Shown: positions 23,301 through 31,078, numbered from the stretch's first letter. The stretch: DNA of 33,355 bases from an uncultured Bacteroidales bacterium (GCA_902766045.1 CACXCA010000039.1:1-33355); one strand, 5' to 3'. Numbers and translations are program-made. Notes: generated by a model from the sequence alone, not told the origin.

Positions 23301-26252
23301 ACTGCTCCAAACGCTCCAGCTGTTAAGGGTCACAAGTTTATCGGATGGGATAAGGAAGTTCCTACAACAATCCCTGATTCAAATGTCGTATTGACTGCTC
23401 AATACAGCGTTAATGAATATATTATTACATTCCTTAACCATGACTCAAAAGAGTTAGGTAAAGATACAATCGAATATGAAGCTGCTATTACGGATGTCCC
23501 AGTAGTTCCTTATCGTATCGGTTATGAGTTTATTGGATGGTTGGATACAGTTCCTGCTTATATGCCAGATCATGATGTAACATGTAAGGCACAATTCAGT
23601 TTGAAACAATATGAATTGAGATTCCTTCGTCATGATTCAGTTCTTTACAAAGGAATGAAGGGTAACTACGGTGGTGCTGTTACAGCTCCTGCTGGTCCTG
23701 CTCGTGAAGGTTATACATTTACAGGATGGGATAAAGAGGTTCCTGCAACCTTCCCAGATTCTAATATGACCTTTGTTGCTCAATATGATAAGACTCCTTA
23801 TACAATTAGTTTCTTTGGCTATAACGATAGCTTGTTGAAACAGGAGACATTATATATGGGTGATGCAATTGAATATCCTGAAGTTCCAGAAGTAGAAGGA
23901 TATAAGTTCGCTGGTTGGTCAGATACGCTTGAGGTGATGCCAACTAAGGATGTTAAGATCTCTGTTCGTTATACAGTTGGTAGCTATACTATCACATATA
24001 ATGATTACAACAATCAGTTGATCGAAAGTCACACTATCAACTTCCGTTCTAAGGTTCCTACAATCGATGAGCCTAAGCGTGATGGTTACCACTTCATTGG
24101 ATGGGATGTTGAAATCCCTGAGTTCATGCCTGCTAAGAACATCGTAGCAGTTGCACAATACGAAATCAACAAGCATCTTCTTACTTTCAAGGATTATGAC
24201 AAGTCAGATATCAAGAAAGATAGCGTTGAGTTCAAGTCAACTATTGAAAGACCAGAAGATCCAGTTCGTGAAGGTTATACATTCACTGGTTGGTCAGATA
24301 AAGATTCTATCGTGACTATGCCTGATAAGAGTGTAACAATCACAGCTAAGTATTCAGTTAATACGTATGTGATGTCATTCCGTACGGATGCAGGTGAGAA
24401 GATCAGCTCGAAGTCTTATGCATTCGGTGCTAAGGTTACTGAGCCTTCTATCCCTGAGCGTGAAGGATACACTATCATCGGATGGGATAAGGAAGTTCCT
24501 ACTACTATGCCAGCACACGATGATACTGTCATCGCTCTATATCAGATTAACAAGTACTATGTTGCATTCAAGGATGTAGATACAGTTTACTTCGCTGATT
24601 CATTGGTATATGGTGAAGAAATTCCTGAAATAGCAGATCCTACAAAAGAGGGTTACACATTCACAGGATGGGATGTTGATTTGGATAATGTTCCTGCTGT
24701 AAACATCGTTGTGTTTGCTACTTGGAAAGCTAATCCATACTCAATTGCATTCGTTGATTATGATGAGACAGTTATCTTCTCAGATACACTTGACTTCGGC
24801 GCTGCTGTAACAGCTCCTGCTGATCCTACTCGTGAGGGTTACGACTTCGCTGGATGGAAACCAGAAGTGCCTGAGACAATGCCAGCATACGATGATACAT
24901 TGTATGCACAGTACACTGTTAAGAAGTATGAAATCATCTTCAAGGATGGTGACGTGATCTACTTCAAAGACTCTTTGAGCTACGGTGATCCAATGCCAGA
25001 TGTTGAAGACCCTACTAAAGAAGGTTATACATTCGAAGGTTGGGATCCTGAATTGCCAGAGACAGTTCCTGCTGAGGATATGATTATCACTCCTAAGTGG
25101 AGCAAGTCAGACTTCATCATCACATTCTTTGATTTTGACTCTACAGAGATCTTTAAGGATACATTATCTTACCAAGCTAAGATCGTTACTCCTAAAGACC
25201 CTAAACGTGAAGGTTATACATTCACTGCATGGGATCCAACAGTTCCTTCTAAGATGCCAGGTAATGACTTCTCTTGCTATGCTCAATATACTATCAACAA
25301 ACACCTTGTAGTATTTGAGGACGGTGATGGTAACGAAATCTATAGAGACTCTTTGGTTTACGGTGATCCAATGCCAAATGTTGATGCTCCTGAGAAAGAG
25401 GGTTACTCATTCGATGGTTGGGATCCTGAGTTACCAGAGACAGTTCCTGATAATGATTTGTACATCAAACCAACATGGAGCGAAGATTCTATAATTATTA
25501 AGTCAATCGATGCATTCGCAGACAACTTCTGTGCAGGTGATGAGGCTCGTATCTACTATACTTGCACAAGTGGTAAGCCATTGACCTTCAAGATCACATT
25601 TGATGAGAAGGCTGAAGCTGCAGGATTTGAAACTCAATTCGGTTCAGTAGGTGATTCTGGTGAAGTATTCATGAAGATCCCTGCAGGAATTGAAGAAGGT
25701 AAATACCATGCATCAATTCAATTCATGGGTGAGACTCAAGTTAGTGAACCAGCTGACTTTACCTTCTCTACTAACATCTCTTCTCGTTATCTTACAAGAA
25801 TGTGGGACGATGTTATCGTATGCGACAACTCTAATTCAGAGTTCGAGAAATACCAATGGTACAAAGATGGTAAGAAGATTGTTGGTGCTACTAAACAATT
25901 CTACTGTGAGTTGGGTGGTTTGAACGGATTCTATTCATTGGTTGTAACTACCAAGGATGGTAAGAAGAAGACTGTATGTGGTATTCAATGTGATTATGTT
26001 CTTCCTCCATTCAGCATTATCGCTTATCCTAATCCAGCTAAGGCTAATGAGGAGTTCACTCTTGAAGTGAAAGGTCTTACTGAAGAAGAGTTGAACATTG
26101 CTAAGATCTATGTTTATTCAGTATCTGGAATTCTTGCTCATACTGAAAGACAAATTGAATATAAGAACTTAGTTTCATTACCTCAAGGTGAATACATCGC
26201 ATTGGTGGTAGTTGATGGTAAGAGCGCATATTGTAAGATTCTTGTACGTTAA
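17391..26252 (+). CDS. Giant T9SS-exported surface protein: BspA-type LRR plus 32 Listeria-Bacteroides (B-)repeats
   Basis: 2953 residues. The start ATG 17391 lies in an A-rich context and opens a signal peptide (about 1-26, ending GALAA). Parts: BspA-like LRR_5 region (about 35-335; VVEEGVTKIGAAAFYDFPNVVDISLPNSL); three divergent InlB repeats (about 337-568; FLYWKD, FLKWDD, FVNWNN); then 32 tandem Flg_new/InlB B-repeats averaging 66 residues (about 570-2700). Their consensus is Y-x-V/I-T-F-x-D...YG...P..P..EGYTF.GW.....MPA......A.Y. Three are degenerate in the GW motif. A beta-sandwich (about 2701-2790), an Ig/PKD-like domain with paired Cys (about 2795-2870; YQWYKDGKKIVGAT) and a type A sorting domain (about 2872-2953; IIAYPNPAKANEEF) follow. 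The architecture suits a long fibre-like adhesin or matrix protein. An OmpA-type protein starts 33 bases downstream, so the two are probably co-transcribed. Confidence 0.9.
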   Translation: MKTKIWKVTWLVWALLMLPVAGALAATFGGNEGGVSWEYNTATHTLTISPRGSSGTFNRVTYANGVTPDYAGVWNYGHSGSPTWRSSYSYSGSRYNLQNLVEHIVVEEGVTKIGAAAFYDFPNVVDISLPNSLVEISNEGIRACTKLDSIHLGPNVCTLGDRWLTGRMPGPRYNYYTDRFEGGPEATVDSMRSITIDPANECFVVDKYGVVYTKDMKTLVKIPQHLLIDEIVIPEGVVKIATDALYQQQYLKSIVLPASLTDVQYAAFDGIPTLEKIWFNSENAPEFEVTIGQATNHDGTLLIYIPCDPDENLETRKTEYGEQTGLNIKNIQAFVNEYTIEAVVATSSVGKGTAQVSVRGVTCGDNTATIVATPYGGYHFLYWKDSNGNEIGESKYTFTCTHDETYTAYFSNNEYYLNVKAEDPAIATTTGSGRYEFETEVQISATGTKDCYHFLKWDDDNTDNPRTVVVDTTKLTYTAIFTKDQFIINGLTDPANGSLGTVSIVDVTGKNLSNGDKASCGDVLTFTATPAENCHFVNWNNNPALTNATIDTVVESNVSLKAFFAKDSFLVSFYNVNTLLCQKMYAIGETPACDKAETVVTLEYTYTFKGWSPEIVPVNGEATYYAIYDTTANPFKFITIVDSKETIQEYKYNEEVAAPADPEKKEGYVFNGWFDAPLEGAEISFPFNMPANDTVAYAVFTPDTFVLSYKTFDSTSVFATQKYGYGSDVTMLQGKDAPAREGYTFAGWSSTFQTMPARDTFVAAVYDINSYKLTLKDVDGSTISESTVEYGTQIDEPALDKEGYTCNGWLLNNQTVTFPFNMPAENVTLVANCEINTYVLAFKNDIDGEIIYKVEAKYGTPFDENDVDEPKKTGHTFDGWDHEIPTAIPAANDTFYAKWIVDSYEVTFMKDEDDIISSRIYEYGSKFEVPADPDSLGYTFQGWDPAIGDTITPADNVIFTAKWTVNQHTVTFKKNDDDIISSKEYNFGETFETPADPDSVGYTFKGWEPTVTSNVVPDEDLTFIAQWSINSYNYIVVKNNGEKNDTIVYDYNAEIKLPSTPEKEGYTFLGWSDSTDVMPAKNVVTEAQWSVNQYNVTFMMNEKEVLSSKDYDFGSTFEVPSDPDSIGHKFLGWNPEIVSTVVPAESLVFVAQWSVNSYNYTIVKNNGEEDETTSYFYGEEFTLPSTPKKEGNTFLGWSDSTTVMPAKNVVTEAQWEVNKYTMTFMSGNEKKDTVISQQEVSFGDPIPYIQTPKKEGYTFNGWVNAEEGDSMRTIMPAKNLTYYATFKISSFVITFVDGNHDTIEVDGHKYCDTLEFGSKFLVPAFESIEAWNEQAFEGWTPAIEADTTVPARNITYSALYDGDKYPVYFIDGLTEKTIETIYYNSSSVVPEYTNIPEHEGYKFKEWHRSSYWGDAKEFPFTMVGQEESFYAYYDPIYYKVAILDGVTGDTIAKDSLPYGNELCEGRGGRDYCIYPESFEKEGYKFLGLSDTVLTVPAHDLTIIALYGINSYDVTYVNTYTGEKDTVSYKYGDIVKAIEYEPSECVDYTVWINEEGDTIQFGFAMPAHNTVAYLDFDIKSFTLTFKDYNDTVLFSNVLEGESILIENERERWQSKYKSDNDPEIDLVPHREGYTFIGWTSEEDGVTTPAMVDTLFRDKEMPCHNLEYIANYVIDTFNVYLVKEFNEGKPLYYDTIPYVFNAEVTEPAHDSITGYHYNGWYSYPSYENVTFSFVMPAHDTIICLSQYSPNQYELTFKDYNDTTLRSTTVEYGTPVATADSISYAALVPVPSREGYTFTGWDNEIPATMPDEDVVLTAQYSINSYPITFYFDKDSILYTDTIEYQSAISVPNVEREGYKFTGWDATIPGKMPADTLEFYAQFEAIPYTLTFVDFDRTEISKAKYTFGDYVSYPKEDPTRVGYTFTGWSDSLTTMPAKNVTSQAKYDINQYTVTFLDSEENVISSITDNYGKVITAPNAPAVKGHKFIGWDKEVPTTIPDSNVVLTAQYSVNEYIITFLNHDSKELGKDTIEYEAAITDVPVVPYRIGYEFIGWLDTVPAYMPDHDVTCKAQFSLKQYELRFLRHDSVLYKGMKGNYGGAVTAPAGPAREGYTFTGWDKEVPATFPDSNMTFVAQYDKTPYTISFFGYNDSLLKQETLYMGDAIEYPEVPEVEGYKFAGWSDTLEVMPTKDVKISVRYTVGSYTITYNDYNNQLIESHTINFRSKVPTIDEPKRDGYHFIGWDVEIPEFMPAKNIVAVAQYEINKHLLTFKDYDKSDIKKDSVEFKSTIERPEDPVREGYTFTGWSDKDSIVTMPDKSVTITAKYSVNTYVMSFRTDAGEKISSKSYAFGAKVTEPSIPEREGYTIIGWDKEVPTTMPAHDDTVIALYQINKYYVAFKDVDTVYFADSLVYGEEIPEIADPTKEGYTFTGWDVDLDNVPAVNIVVFATWKANPYSIAFVDYDETVIFSDTLDFGAAVTAPADPTREGYDFAGWKPEVPETMPAYDDTLYAQYTVKKYEIIFKDGDVIYFKDSLSYGDPMPDVEDPTKEGYTFEGWDPELPETVPAEDMIITPKWSKSDFIITFFDFDSTEIFKDTLSYQAKIVTPKDPKREGYTFTAWDPTVPSKMPGNDFSCYAQYTINKHLVVFEDGDGNEIYRDSLVYGDPMPNVDAPEKEGYSFDGWDPELPETVPDNDLYIKPTWSEDSIIIKSIDAFADNFCAGDEARIYYTCTSGKPLTFKITFDEKAEAAGFETQFGSVGDSGEVFMKIPAGIEEGKYHASIQFMGETQVSEPADFTFSTNISSRYLTRMWDDVIVCDNSNSEFEKYQWYKDGKKIVGATKQFYCELGGLNGFYSLVVTTKDGKKKTVCGIQCDYVLPPFSIIAYPNPAKANEEFTLEVKGLTEEELNIAKIYVYSVSGILAHTERQIEYKNLVSLPQGEYIALVVVDGKSAYCKILVR
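24552..25490 (+). repeat. Higher-order duplication: alternating A/B pairs of B-repeats
   Basis: The last five B-repeats alternate. Type A (repeats 28, 30, 32) shares DSL.YG..(I/M)P...P.KEGY.F.GWD..L and V.A/D..I..W. Type B (29, 31) shares FD.TxIFxDTL, TAP.DP.REGY and a YAQYT end. The unit is two repeats, roughly 130 residues, present about 2.5 times. Confidence 0.65.
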
Positions 26253-26285
26253 CATTAAGTGAATATTTTTAATTCGTAAATTAAA

Positions 26286-27767
26286 ATGAAGAATATTAAA
26301 ACAGTCGTTGCAGCTGCACTTGGCCTACTTATCGTAGGTCAAGTCAGTGCACACGATAATTATAACTATCTACACATTAACGCAGGTGGCGGTTTGCATA
26401 CTTTGCGTCATAATCCTGAATTAGGTTCTTCCACTCCTGGTTTTGGTGGTACGTTCAATGCTAATTATATTCACTTTTTTGGAAAGCATTCAGGTATCGG
26501 AACAGGCGTAGGTCTCTCGTATTATCAATCTCGTTCCAAAATCGAAGGAATGGATGTCTCTGCAGAATTCGATACGTATAACGGACAGTATTATGAATAC
26601 CGTATGATCTATACGGATTGGAAGGAGACTCAACGTGCTCTTGATTTGGAAATTCCATTAGGATACTATAACCGTTTTGATTTCAATGATCATACTAGCT
26701 TCATGGCTGGTATCGGTGGTAAGTTCTGCTTCCCATTCTATTATCGTTATGAGGTGACTGATGGTGAGATCGAAACAAAAGGTTTTTATCCTTTTAAGAA
26801 TGTTTTGTTCGAGAATATCCCTCATCATGGCTTCGGTTTTGATGATACTAAGTATTCTGGTTCCAACGATAGAAAACCTGCTTTCGCTATTTATTTGGAT
26901 TTAGGTTTGAATCACTGGATTAAAGATAACTTGGCTATCTACTGGGGCTTGTATTGTAACTATGGCTTGACTGATTTGATTAAGTCTCACAAACAAGCTT
27001 TGTATGACAAGGATGCTAATTATGCTGGTGTTCATAACTCTAATCAAGTAGATAAAGTTCGCCTTTTGGCTGTTGGTGCTAAAATCGGTGTGACAATACC
27101 ATTCGGTAAAAAACCAGAACCTGAAGTATCTGATACTGTATTCGTTAAGGATACTGTTTCATTGGAAGATCAATTGGTACTTCAAACACCTGATACATTG
27201 GCTGCTGATTCTTCTTGGATCGATGTAGCTGATATGATCGAGAAGTTGCCTAACTGGGATCGCTTCAATTATAAGAACAAACCAGCTTTGGAAGAGGCTA
27301 CGAAGGCATTCGCTGCTTTGTCTGATAGCGCTAAGGCTGAAATTCCTGAGAACTTACGTGATAAGTTGTTAGGTTTGAATACGAAGGTTGCTCAGTCAAC
27401 AATTCCTAACTTGGAAAGCTCGTTGAAGATCAAGCACTCTTACGGATTTGCATTCTCTTCTTCTGATGGTCACTTCACAAATGAACAATTAGAGTATATG
27501 CACTTCATTGCTGACTGTTTGAAGATGAACCCTCAAGCTAAGATCAGCGTTATCGGTTATACTTGTAACATTGGTTCTGAGAACCAAAATGAGGTGTTCG
27601 GATACGACCGTGCTATCCACGTACGTAACTACTTAGTTCGTTATGGTGCATTCGAGGATCAAATCGAAATGGATACTAGAACATTCCATAATCCAGTTGC
27701 TCCAAATAACTGTGAGGAGAACCGTTCTAAGAACCGTCGTACTGAAATTAACTTGATTAAGAAATAA
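26286..27767 (+). CDS. Outer-membrane beta-barrel protein with C-terminal OmpA-like domain
   Basis: 493 residues. Signal peptide MKNIKTVVAAALGLLIVGQVSA. Residues about 25-280 alternate in barrel fashion (YLHINAGGGLHTL, GIGTGVGLSYYQSRS, TSFMAGIGGKF, LAVGAKIGVTIPFGKK), giving an outer-membrane barrel. A linker with acidic VSDTVFVKDTV follows, then a helical segment (about 315-370) and the OmpA-like domain (about 380-493; YGFAFSSSDGHFT, ADCLKMNPQAKISVIGYTCNIGS, GYDRAIHVRNYLV..GA, NRRTEINL). The usual GHTD metal/peptidoglycan motif reads GYTC, so the diaminopimelate-binding Asp is replaced by Cys434, while the Arg of the DRA motif is kept. It follows the giant gene by 33 bases with no terminator between; it may anchor or help export that protein, as SprF does for SprB. 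That link is inference. Confidence 0.85.
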   Translation: MKNIKTVVAAALGLLIVGQVSAHDNYNYLHINAGGGLHTLRHNPELGSSTPGFGGTFNANYIHFFGKHSGIGTGVGLSYYQSRSKIEGMDVSAEFDTYNGQYYEYRMIYTDWKETQRALDLEIPLGYYNRFDFNDHTSFMAGIGGKFCFPFYYRYEVTDGEIETKGFYPFKNVLFENIPHHGFGFDDTKYSGSNDRKPAFAIYLDLGLNHWIKDNLAIYWGLYCNYGLTDLIKSHKQALYDKDANYAGVHNSNQVDKVRLLAVGAKIGVTIPFGKKPEPEVSDTVFVKDTVSLEDQLVLQTPDTLAADSSWIDVADMIEKLPNWDRFNYKNKPALEEATKAFAALSDSAKAEIPENLRDKLLGLNTKVAQSTIPNLESSLKIKHSYGFAFSSSDGHFTNEQLEYMHFIADCLKMNPQAKISVIGYTCNIGSENQNEVFGYDRAIHVRNYLVRYGAFEDQIEMDTRTFHNPVAPNNCEENRSKNRRTEINLIKK

Positions 27768-27789
27768 GGTTTTCTTACTATAAAAGTTG

Positions 27790-27827
27790 AAAAGGTGAAT
27801 GTCCTTGGTGACATTCACCTTTTTTTA
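27790..27827 (+). terminator. Terminator of the giant protein/OmpA operon
   Basis: AAAAGGTGAATGTC (27790-27803) pairs perfectly with GACATTCACCTTTT (27810-27823), with a six-base loop and a run of seven T. It separates the operon from the barrel-less OmpA gene. Confidence 0.9.
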
Positions 27828-28050
27828 TTCTGTTGGACTAATCCATATATCTTGTTTAGCTATAACTTGATATTAAATTTTGAGCCGTTGACTTATATCT
27901 TTTATAAAAAAAAGGATATTATTTGTATGGGAAAATAATAATCAATAACTTTGACCCGTTTTTGATGAGCATTTGGGATATTGTCGATTTTTAAATCGCA
28001 TGATGTTAAATAGTTATAGACCATATAATAAAATTACATAAATTAATAAC

Positions 28051-28728
28051 ATGAAAAATTACAAAACAATGAAAGCAAGATTTTACAAACTCCATTGGAT
28101 GGTGTGTCTTCTATTCTTATCTTTTTCTTCTGTATCAATGGCGGCTTCGTCTGATTCAATCTCAAATGCTGCAGCTGCGGCGAATGTTGCTGCTTTGATT
28201 GAGCAATTACCTACGTGGGATAAGTTTAACTACAAGGATAAAGATGCTTTGGATAAAACATCTAAGGCTTTTGCAGCCTTGCCTGATAATGTAAAAAACC
28301 AGATTCCTGCAAATCTTCGTGATAAGCTAATTGGCTTAACCAACAAGGTTTCTCAATCTACTATTCAAAATCTTGAAAAATCTCTTAAAGTAAAAAATTC
28401 ATACGGCTTTGCCTTCTCTTCTTCTGATGGTCATTTCACTGAATCTCAGTGCGAGTACATGCATTTCATTGCTGATTGCTTGAAGATGAATCCTAAAGCT
28501 AAGGTGAGTGTTATCGGTTATACTTGTAACATCGGTTCTGAAAGTTTGAATGAGGTGTTCGGTTATGACCGTGCTATTCACGTACGTAACTATTTGGTTC
28601 GCTATGGCGCATTTGAGGACCAGGTGGAGATGGATACTAAAACATTCCATAATCCTATCGCTCCAAACAATTGCGAGGAAAACCGTGCTAAGAACCGTCG
28701 TACTGAAATCAAATTGATTAAGAAGTAA
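28051..28728 (+). CDS. Secreted OmpA-like domain protein without barrel, paralog of the preceding gene
   Basis: 225 residues. The N-terminus has a signal sequence (HWMVCLLFLSFSSVSMAA); ATG 28051 or ATG 28069 can start it. There is no beta-barrel. The mature protein is the helical segment and OmpA-like domain of the preceding gene: over the final 108 residues, starting at YGFAF, only 12 differ. GYTC replaces GHTD here too, and Cys in ADCLK and NNCEENR are also kept. It would be a soluble periplasmic protein that could bind the same partner as its full-length paralog, or act as its competitor or spare. It lies beyond a strong terminator, so it is probably expressed separately. A partial duplication of the C-terminal half of 26286-27767 is the simplest origin. 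Confidence 0.85.
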   Translation: MKNYKTMKARFYKLHWMVCLLFLSFSSVSMAASSDSISNAAAAANVAALIEQLPTWDKFNYKDKDALDKTSKAFAALPDNVKNQIPANLRDKLIGLTNKVSQSTIQNLEKSLKVKNSYGFAFSSSDGHFTESQCEYMHFIADCLKMNPKAKVSVIGYTCNIGSESLNEVFGYDRAIHVRNYLVRYGAFEDQVEMDTKTFHNPIAPNNCEENRAKNRRTEIKLIKK

Positions 28729-28755
28729 TTCTACAATCAATAGATTTTTCCCAAA

Positions 28756-28801
28756 AGAGGGTGTATCGAAATTGATATTATACAATTTTAGTACACTCTC
28801 T
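28756..28801. terminator. Candidate bidirectional terminator
   Basis: AGAGGGTGTA (28756-28765) pairs with TACACTCTCT (28792-28801) with one wobble pair, flanked by an A-run and T-rich sequence. It overlaps the last codons of the minus-strand DUF2851 gene, so its main role may be for the OmpA-like gene. Confidence 0.5.
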
Positions 28802-30073
28802 TTCTGTTTTTCTACAAAGCAGATGTTGTCCGATACTGCAGTGTAAACATTTGTTTAGATTACAGTATTGTGTCTTCAGTTCGATAAGCGCCTGCGTTTG
28901 ATAGGCATTGCTTGCCTTCTGTCCGATACTTTCCCATCCTTCAATGATCTTATTCTTCTCGGGAGGTATCTGTTCCAACCACTTCAAACATCTTTCATGC
29001 ATGACCTCATCCTCGTGCCTTTCTGCGTATAGAAAGTATAGAGGTACTACCGCATTGATGATCAGAGAGTCGATACTGGCACTGTCTAGATGCTTGCTCT
29101 TTCGCTTTGTTTCTTTCCCAAATACATAGTGATTCTCCCAATAGCTTGAAGCCTGACACTTCAGTAATATTCGTATGTCATCTAACTCTTTTGCTTCTTT
29201 TATTTTTGAAAACAGATGTTCGGAGTGATGCAGCAGGTCGGCAAACTGCACTATCTTTATGTGCGGGAAGTTGGCGGGACGCATCCTGCCAAATTTCCAT
29301 AGAGAACTGTCAATGGGTCGTAGTGTGTGTTTCCTCGCTTGATATTCATACCTTTTTTTCAGGTCTGCTTCATAACTGTCTCTTGGATTTTCATTGATCA
29401 GATGGGCTTGTCCTAGAAGAAGTGCCTCTAAACCTCTCAAATCTGCCTTCTCTTGGACGATTGCACGTAGGGGTGTGGATTTCCCCGTCAGCTCAAAGGG
29501 AAGTGCGTTGGCGCGCATCCCAAAGCTTTTTATGAGCGAATGGTAAAAAGTAGTGGCCCAGTCATTTTTGTTTTGTTGCAGAATAGGAAGCAATTCCTTC
29601 CCTTTCCGGTAGATCCGTTCATAGATGAAATGGGAGAGCTGAAACTGCAGAAAATCCTTGTTTAATCCTTCCCATAGAGGTTTACATCTGATCCAGTTAT
29701 CGCTTTGCTTTAGTAGCTTATATTTGTCCATCACGTGCTTCTCCAGCTCCAGTTCGATTTGTGGGATTGTCTCTCCGTTCTCTCTTTGTATGGATAGATC
29801 AGATTTCCCTACAACATGGAGGATGATGGTATTGTATCGTTCATCTTGATCATGATGATGCCTGTACCAATCGGATGCCAGCGTATGAATCTCTATGTTC
29901 CCCGCCCAGATGGTGTTGCCAATCTTTATTTTTGCGTTGAAGAAATCGGGTCCCGCATCTTTATTAAGTTGTCCGACATCAATTATTTCAACAGGGATAC
30001 CTTCTGTGGTCTGAAGGTCGGTCATTTTAAACAGTTTGCATTGCCAGGCATATTGCAATAGGTCTTCATTCAT
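28778..30073 (-). CDS. DUF2851 family protein
   Basis: 431 residues from ATG 30073 (MNEDLLQYAWQCKLF), the position where the family normally begins; an ATG at 30118 would add 15 residues that do not look conserved. Conserved N-terminal block: TTEGIPVEIIDVGQLNKDAGPDFFNAKIKIGN followed by WAGNIEIHTLASDWYRHHHDQD and the LHVV strand. The GPDF (Asp43) and E-x-H (Glu61, His63) pattern, then a His run, look like catalytic or metal-binding residues and faintly recall PD-(D/E)xK nucleases; this is a guess. A Cys cluster (YC..NKCLHCSIGQHLLC) lies near the C-terminus, as is usual. The family is widespread in Bacteroidota and its function is not established. It is divergent from the lipid kinase. Confidence 0.88.
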   Translation of the reverse strand: MNEDLLQYAWQCKLFKMTDLQTTEGIPVEIIDVGQLNKDAGPDFFNAKIKIGNTIWAGNIEIHTLASDWYRHHHDQDERYNTIILHVVGKSDLSIQRENGETIPQIELELEKHVMDKYKLLKQSDNWIRCKPLWEGLNKDFLQFQLSHFIYERIYRKGKELLPILQQNKNDWATTFYHSLIKSFGMRANALPFELTGKSTPLRAIVQEKADLRGLEALLLGQAHLINENPRDSYEADLKKRYEYQARKHTLRPIDSSLWKFGRMRPANFPHIKIVQFADLLHHSEHLFSKIKEAKELDDIRILLKCQASSYWENHYVFGKETKRKSKHLDSASIDSLIINAVVPLYFLYAERHEDEVMHERCLKWLEQIPPEKNKIIEGWESIGQKASNAYQTQALIELKTQYCNLNKCLHCSIGQHLLCRKTERECTKIV

Positions 30074-30134
30074 AGATTTTAGTTTTATATTGTTAACAGA
30101 TATAGATTCAATGTCCAAAGTTCGTAAATTTTTC

Positions 30135-30142
30135 TAATTTTG
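30135..30142 (+). promoter_or_regulatory. -7 element for the lipid kinase gene
   Basis: TAATTTTG, 29 bases before ATG 30172; the same box as at rpsF and the giant gene. Confidence 0.55.
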
Positions 30143-30171
30143 CAATCATCATTTGTTTTAAAAATTGAATC

Positions 30172-31047
30172 ATGAGAAACAAAATAGCATTTATCATCAA
30201 TCCTATATCGGGTACAAGTAACAAAAAGGATTTGCCTACATTCATCAATACGTTAATGGATCCTGTCAAGTGGGAAACTCCGGTTATTCTATATACTGAG
30301 AGGGCGGGTCACGGTATGGAACTGGCACGTCAATGTGCGGCTGATGGTTTTGATGTCGTTGTGGCTTGTGGTGGTGATGGTACGGTGAATGAAATTGCCA
30401 CGGGTCTGATTGGTACGCAAACGGCTTTAAGTATTGTTCCGTATGGTTCTGGAAATGGGTTAGCTCGTCATTGGGGCTATTCAATGACTCCTCGTAAGGC
30501 TGTTGCTCAGATCAATGCGGGTACTTCTCATCCGATGGATTATGGTGTGGTGAATGATCGAAAATTCTTCTGTACGTGTGGAACGGGTTTTGACGCTCAT
30601 ATCACGCATATGTATGCTAAAAAGGGGACTCGTGGATTTCTTACGTATCTAAAATGTATCGTTCCAGAGTATTTTAAATATAAACCTTATGAATATCAGT
30701 TGGAGGTGAATGGTGAAACCATCTCTCGTAATGCTTTTGTTGTGACGTTTGCAAATGCGAGTCAGTATGGAAATGATGGTTTTATTGCTCCTCATGCCAG
30801 TACGCAGGATGGTTTGATGGATATCTGTTTCTTGGATGAATTTCCGATGTCGTCCATGCCGAAACTAGCATGGCAGTTGCTTCACAAAACATTGGATAGA
30901 AGTCCTTATACTACCTATTTCCGCTCTCGTGAGGCTATCCTGAGACGTTCTTATGAGGGAGAGTTCCATGTGGATGGAGAGGCAATCCTCTTAGGAAAAG
31001 AAATCCATGTGGAGATTATCTCTGACCAGTTGAAAATATGGATATGA
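30172..31047 (+). CDS. Diacylglycerol kinase-family lipid kinase
   Basis: 291 residues, the usual length for the YegS/DgkB/sphingosine-kinase family. Motifs: IINPISGTSNKKD (nucleotide-binding start), GGDGTVNE (residues 67-74, catalytic loop), PYGSGNGLARHWG (90-102), GTGFDAHITHMYAKKG and the C-terminal FHVDGEA. It phosphorylates a lipid hydroxyl such as diacylglycerol or a long-chain base, using ATP, at the inner face of the cytoplasmic membrane. Because many Bacteroidales make sphingolipids, a long-chain-base substrate is possible; the sequence does not decide. It is divergent from DUF2851 and convergent with the lipoprotein gene. It is monocistronic. Confidence 0.93.
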   Translation: MRNKIAFIINPISGTSNKKDLPTFINTLMDPVKWETPVILYTERAGHGMELARQCAADGFDVVVACGGDGTVNEIATGLIGTQTALSIVPYGSGNGLARHWGYSMTPRKAVAQINAGTSHPMDYGVVNDRKFFCTCGTGFDAHITHMYAKKGTRGFLTYLKCIVPEYFKYKPYEYQLEVNGETISRNAFVVTFANASQYGNDGFIAPHASTQDGLMDICFLDEFPMSSMPKLAWQLLHKTLDRSPYTTYFRSREAILRRSYEGEFHVDGEAILLGKEIHVEIISDQLKIWI

Positions 31048-31078
31048 TGGAGAACCCTTGATTGAACGGTTAGCTGAT

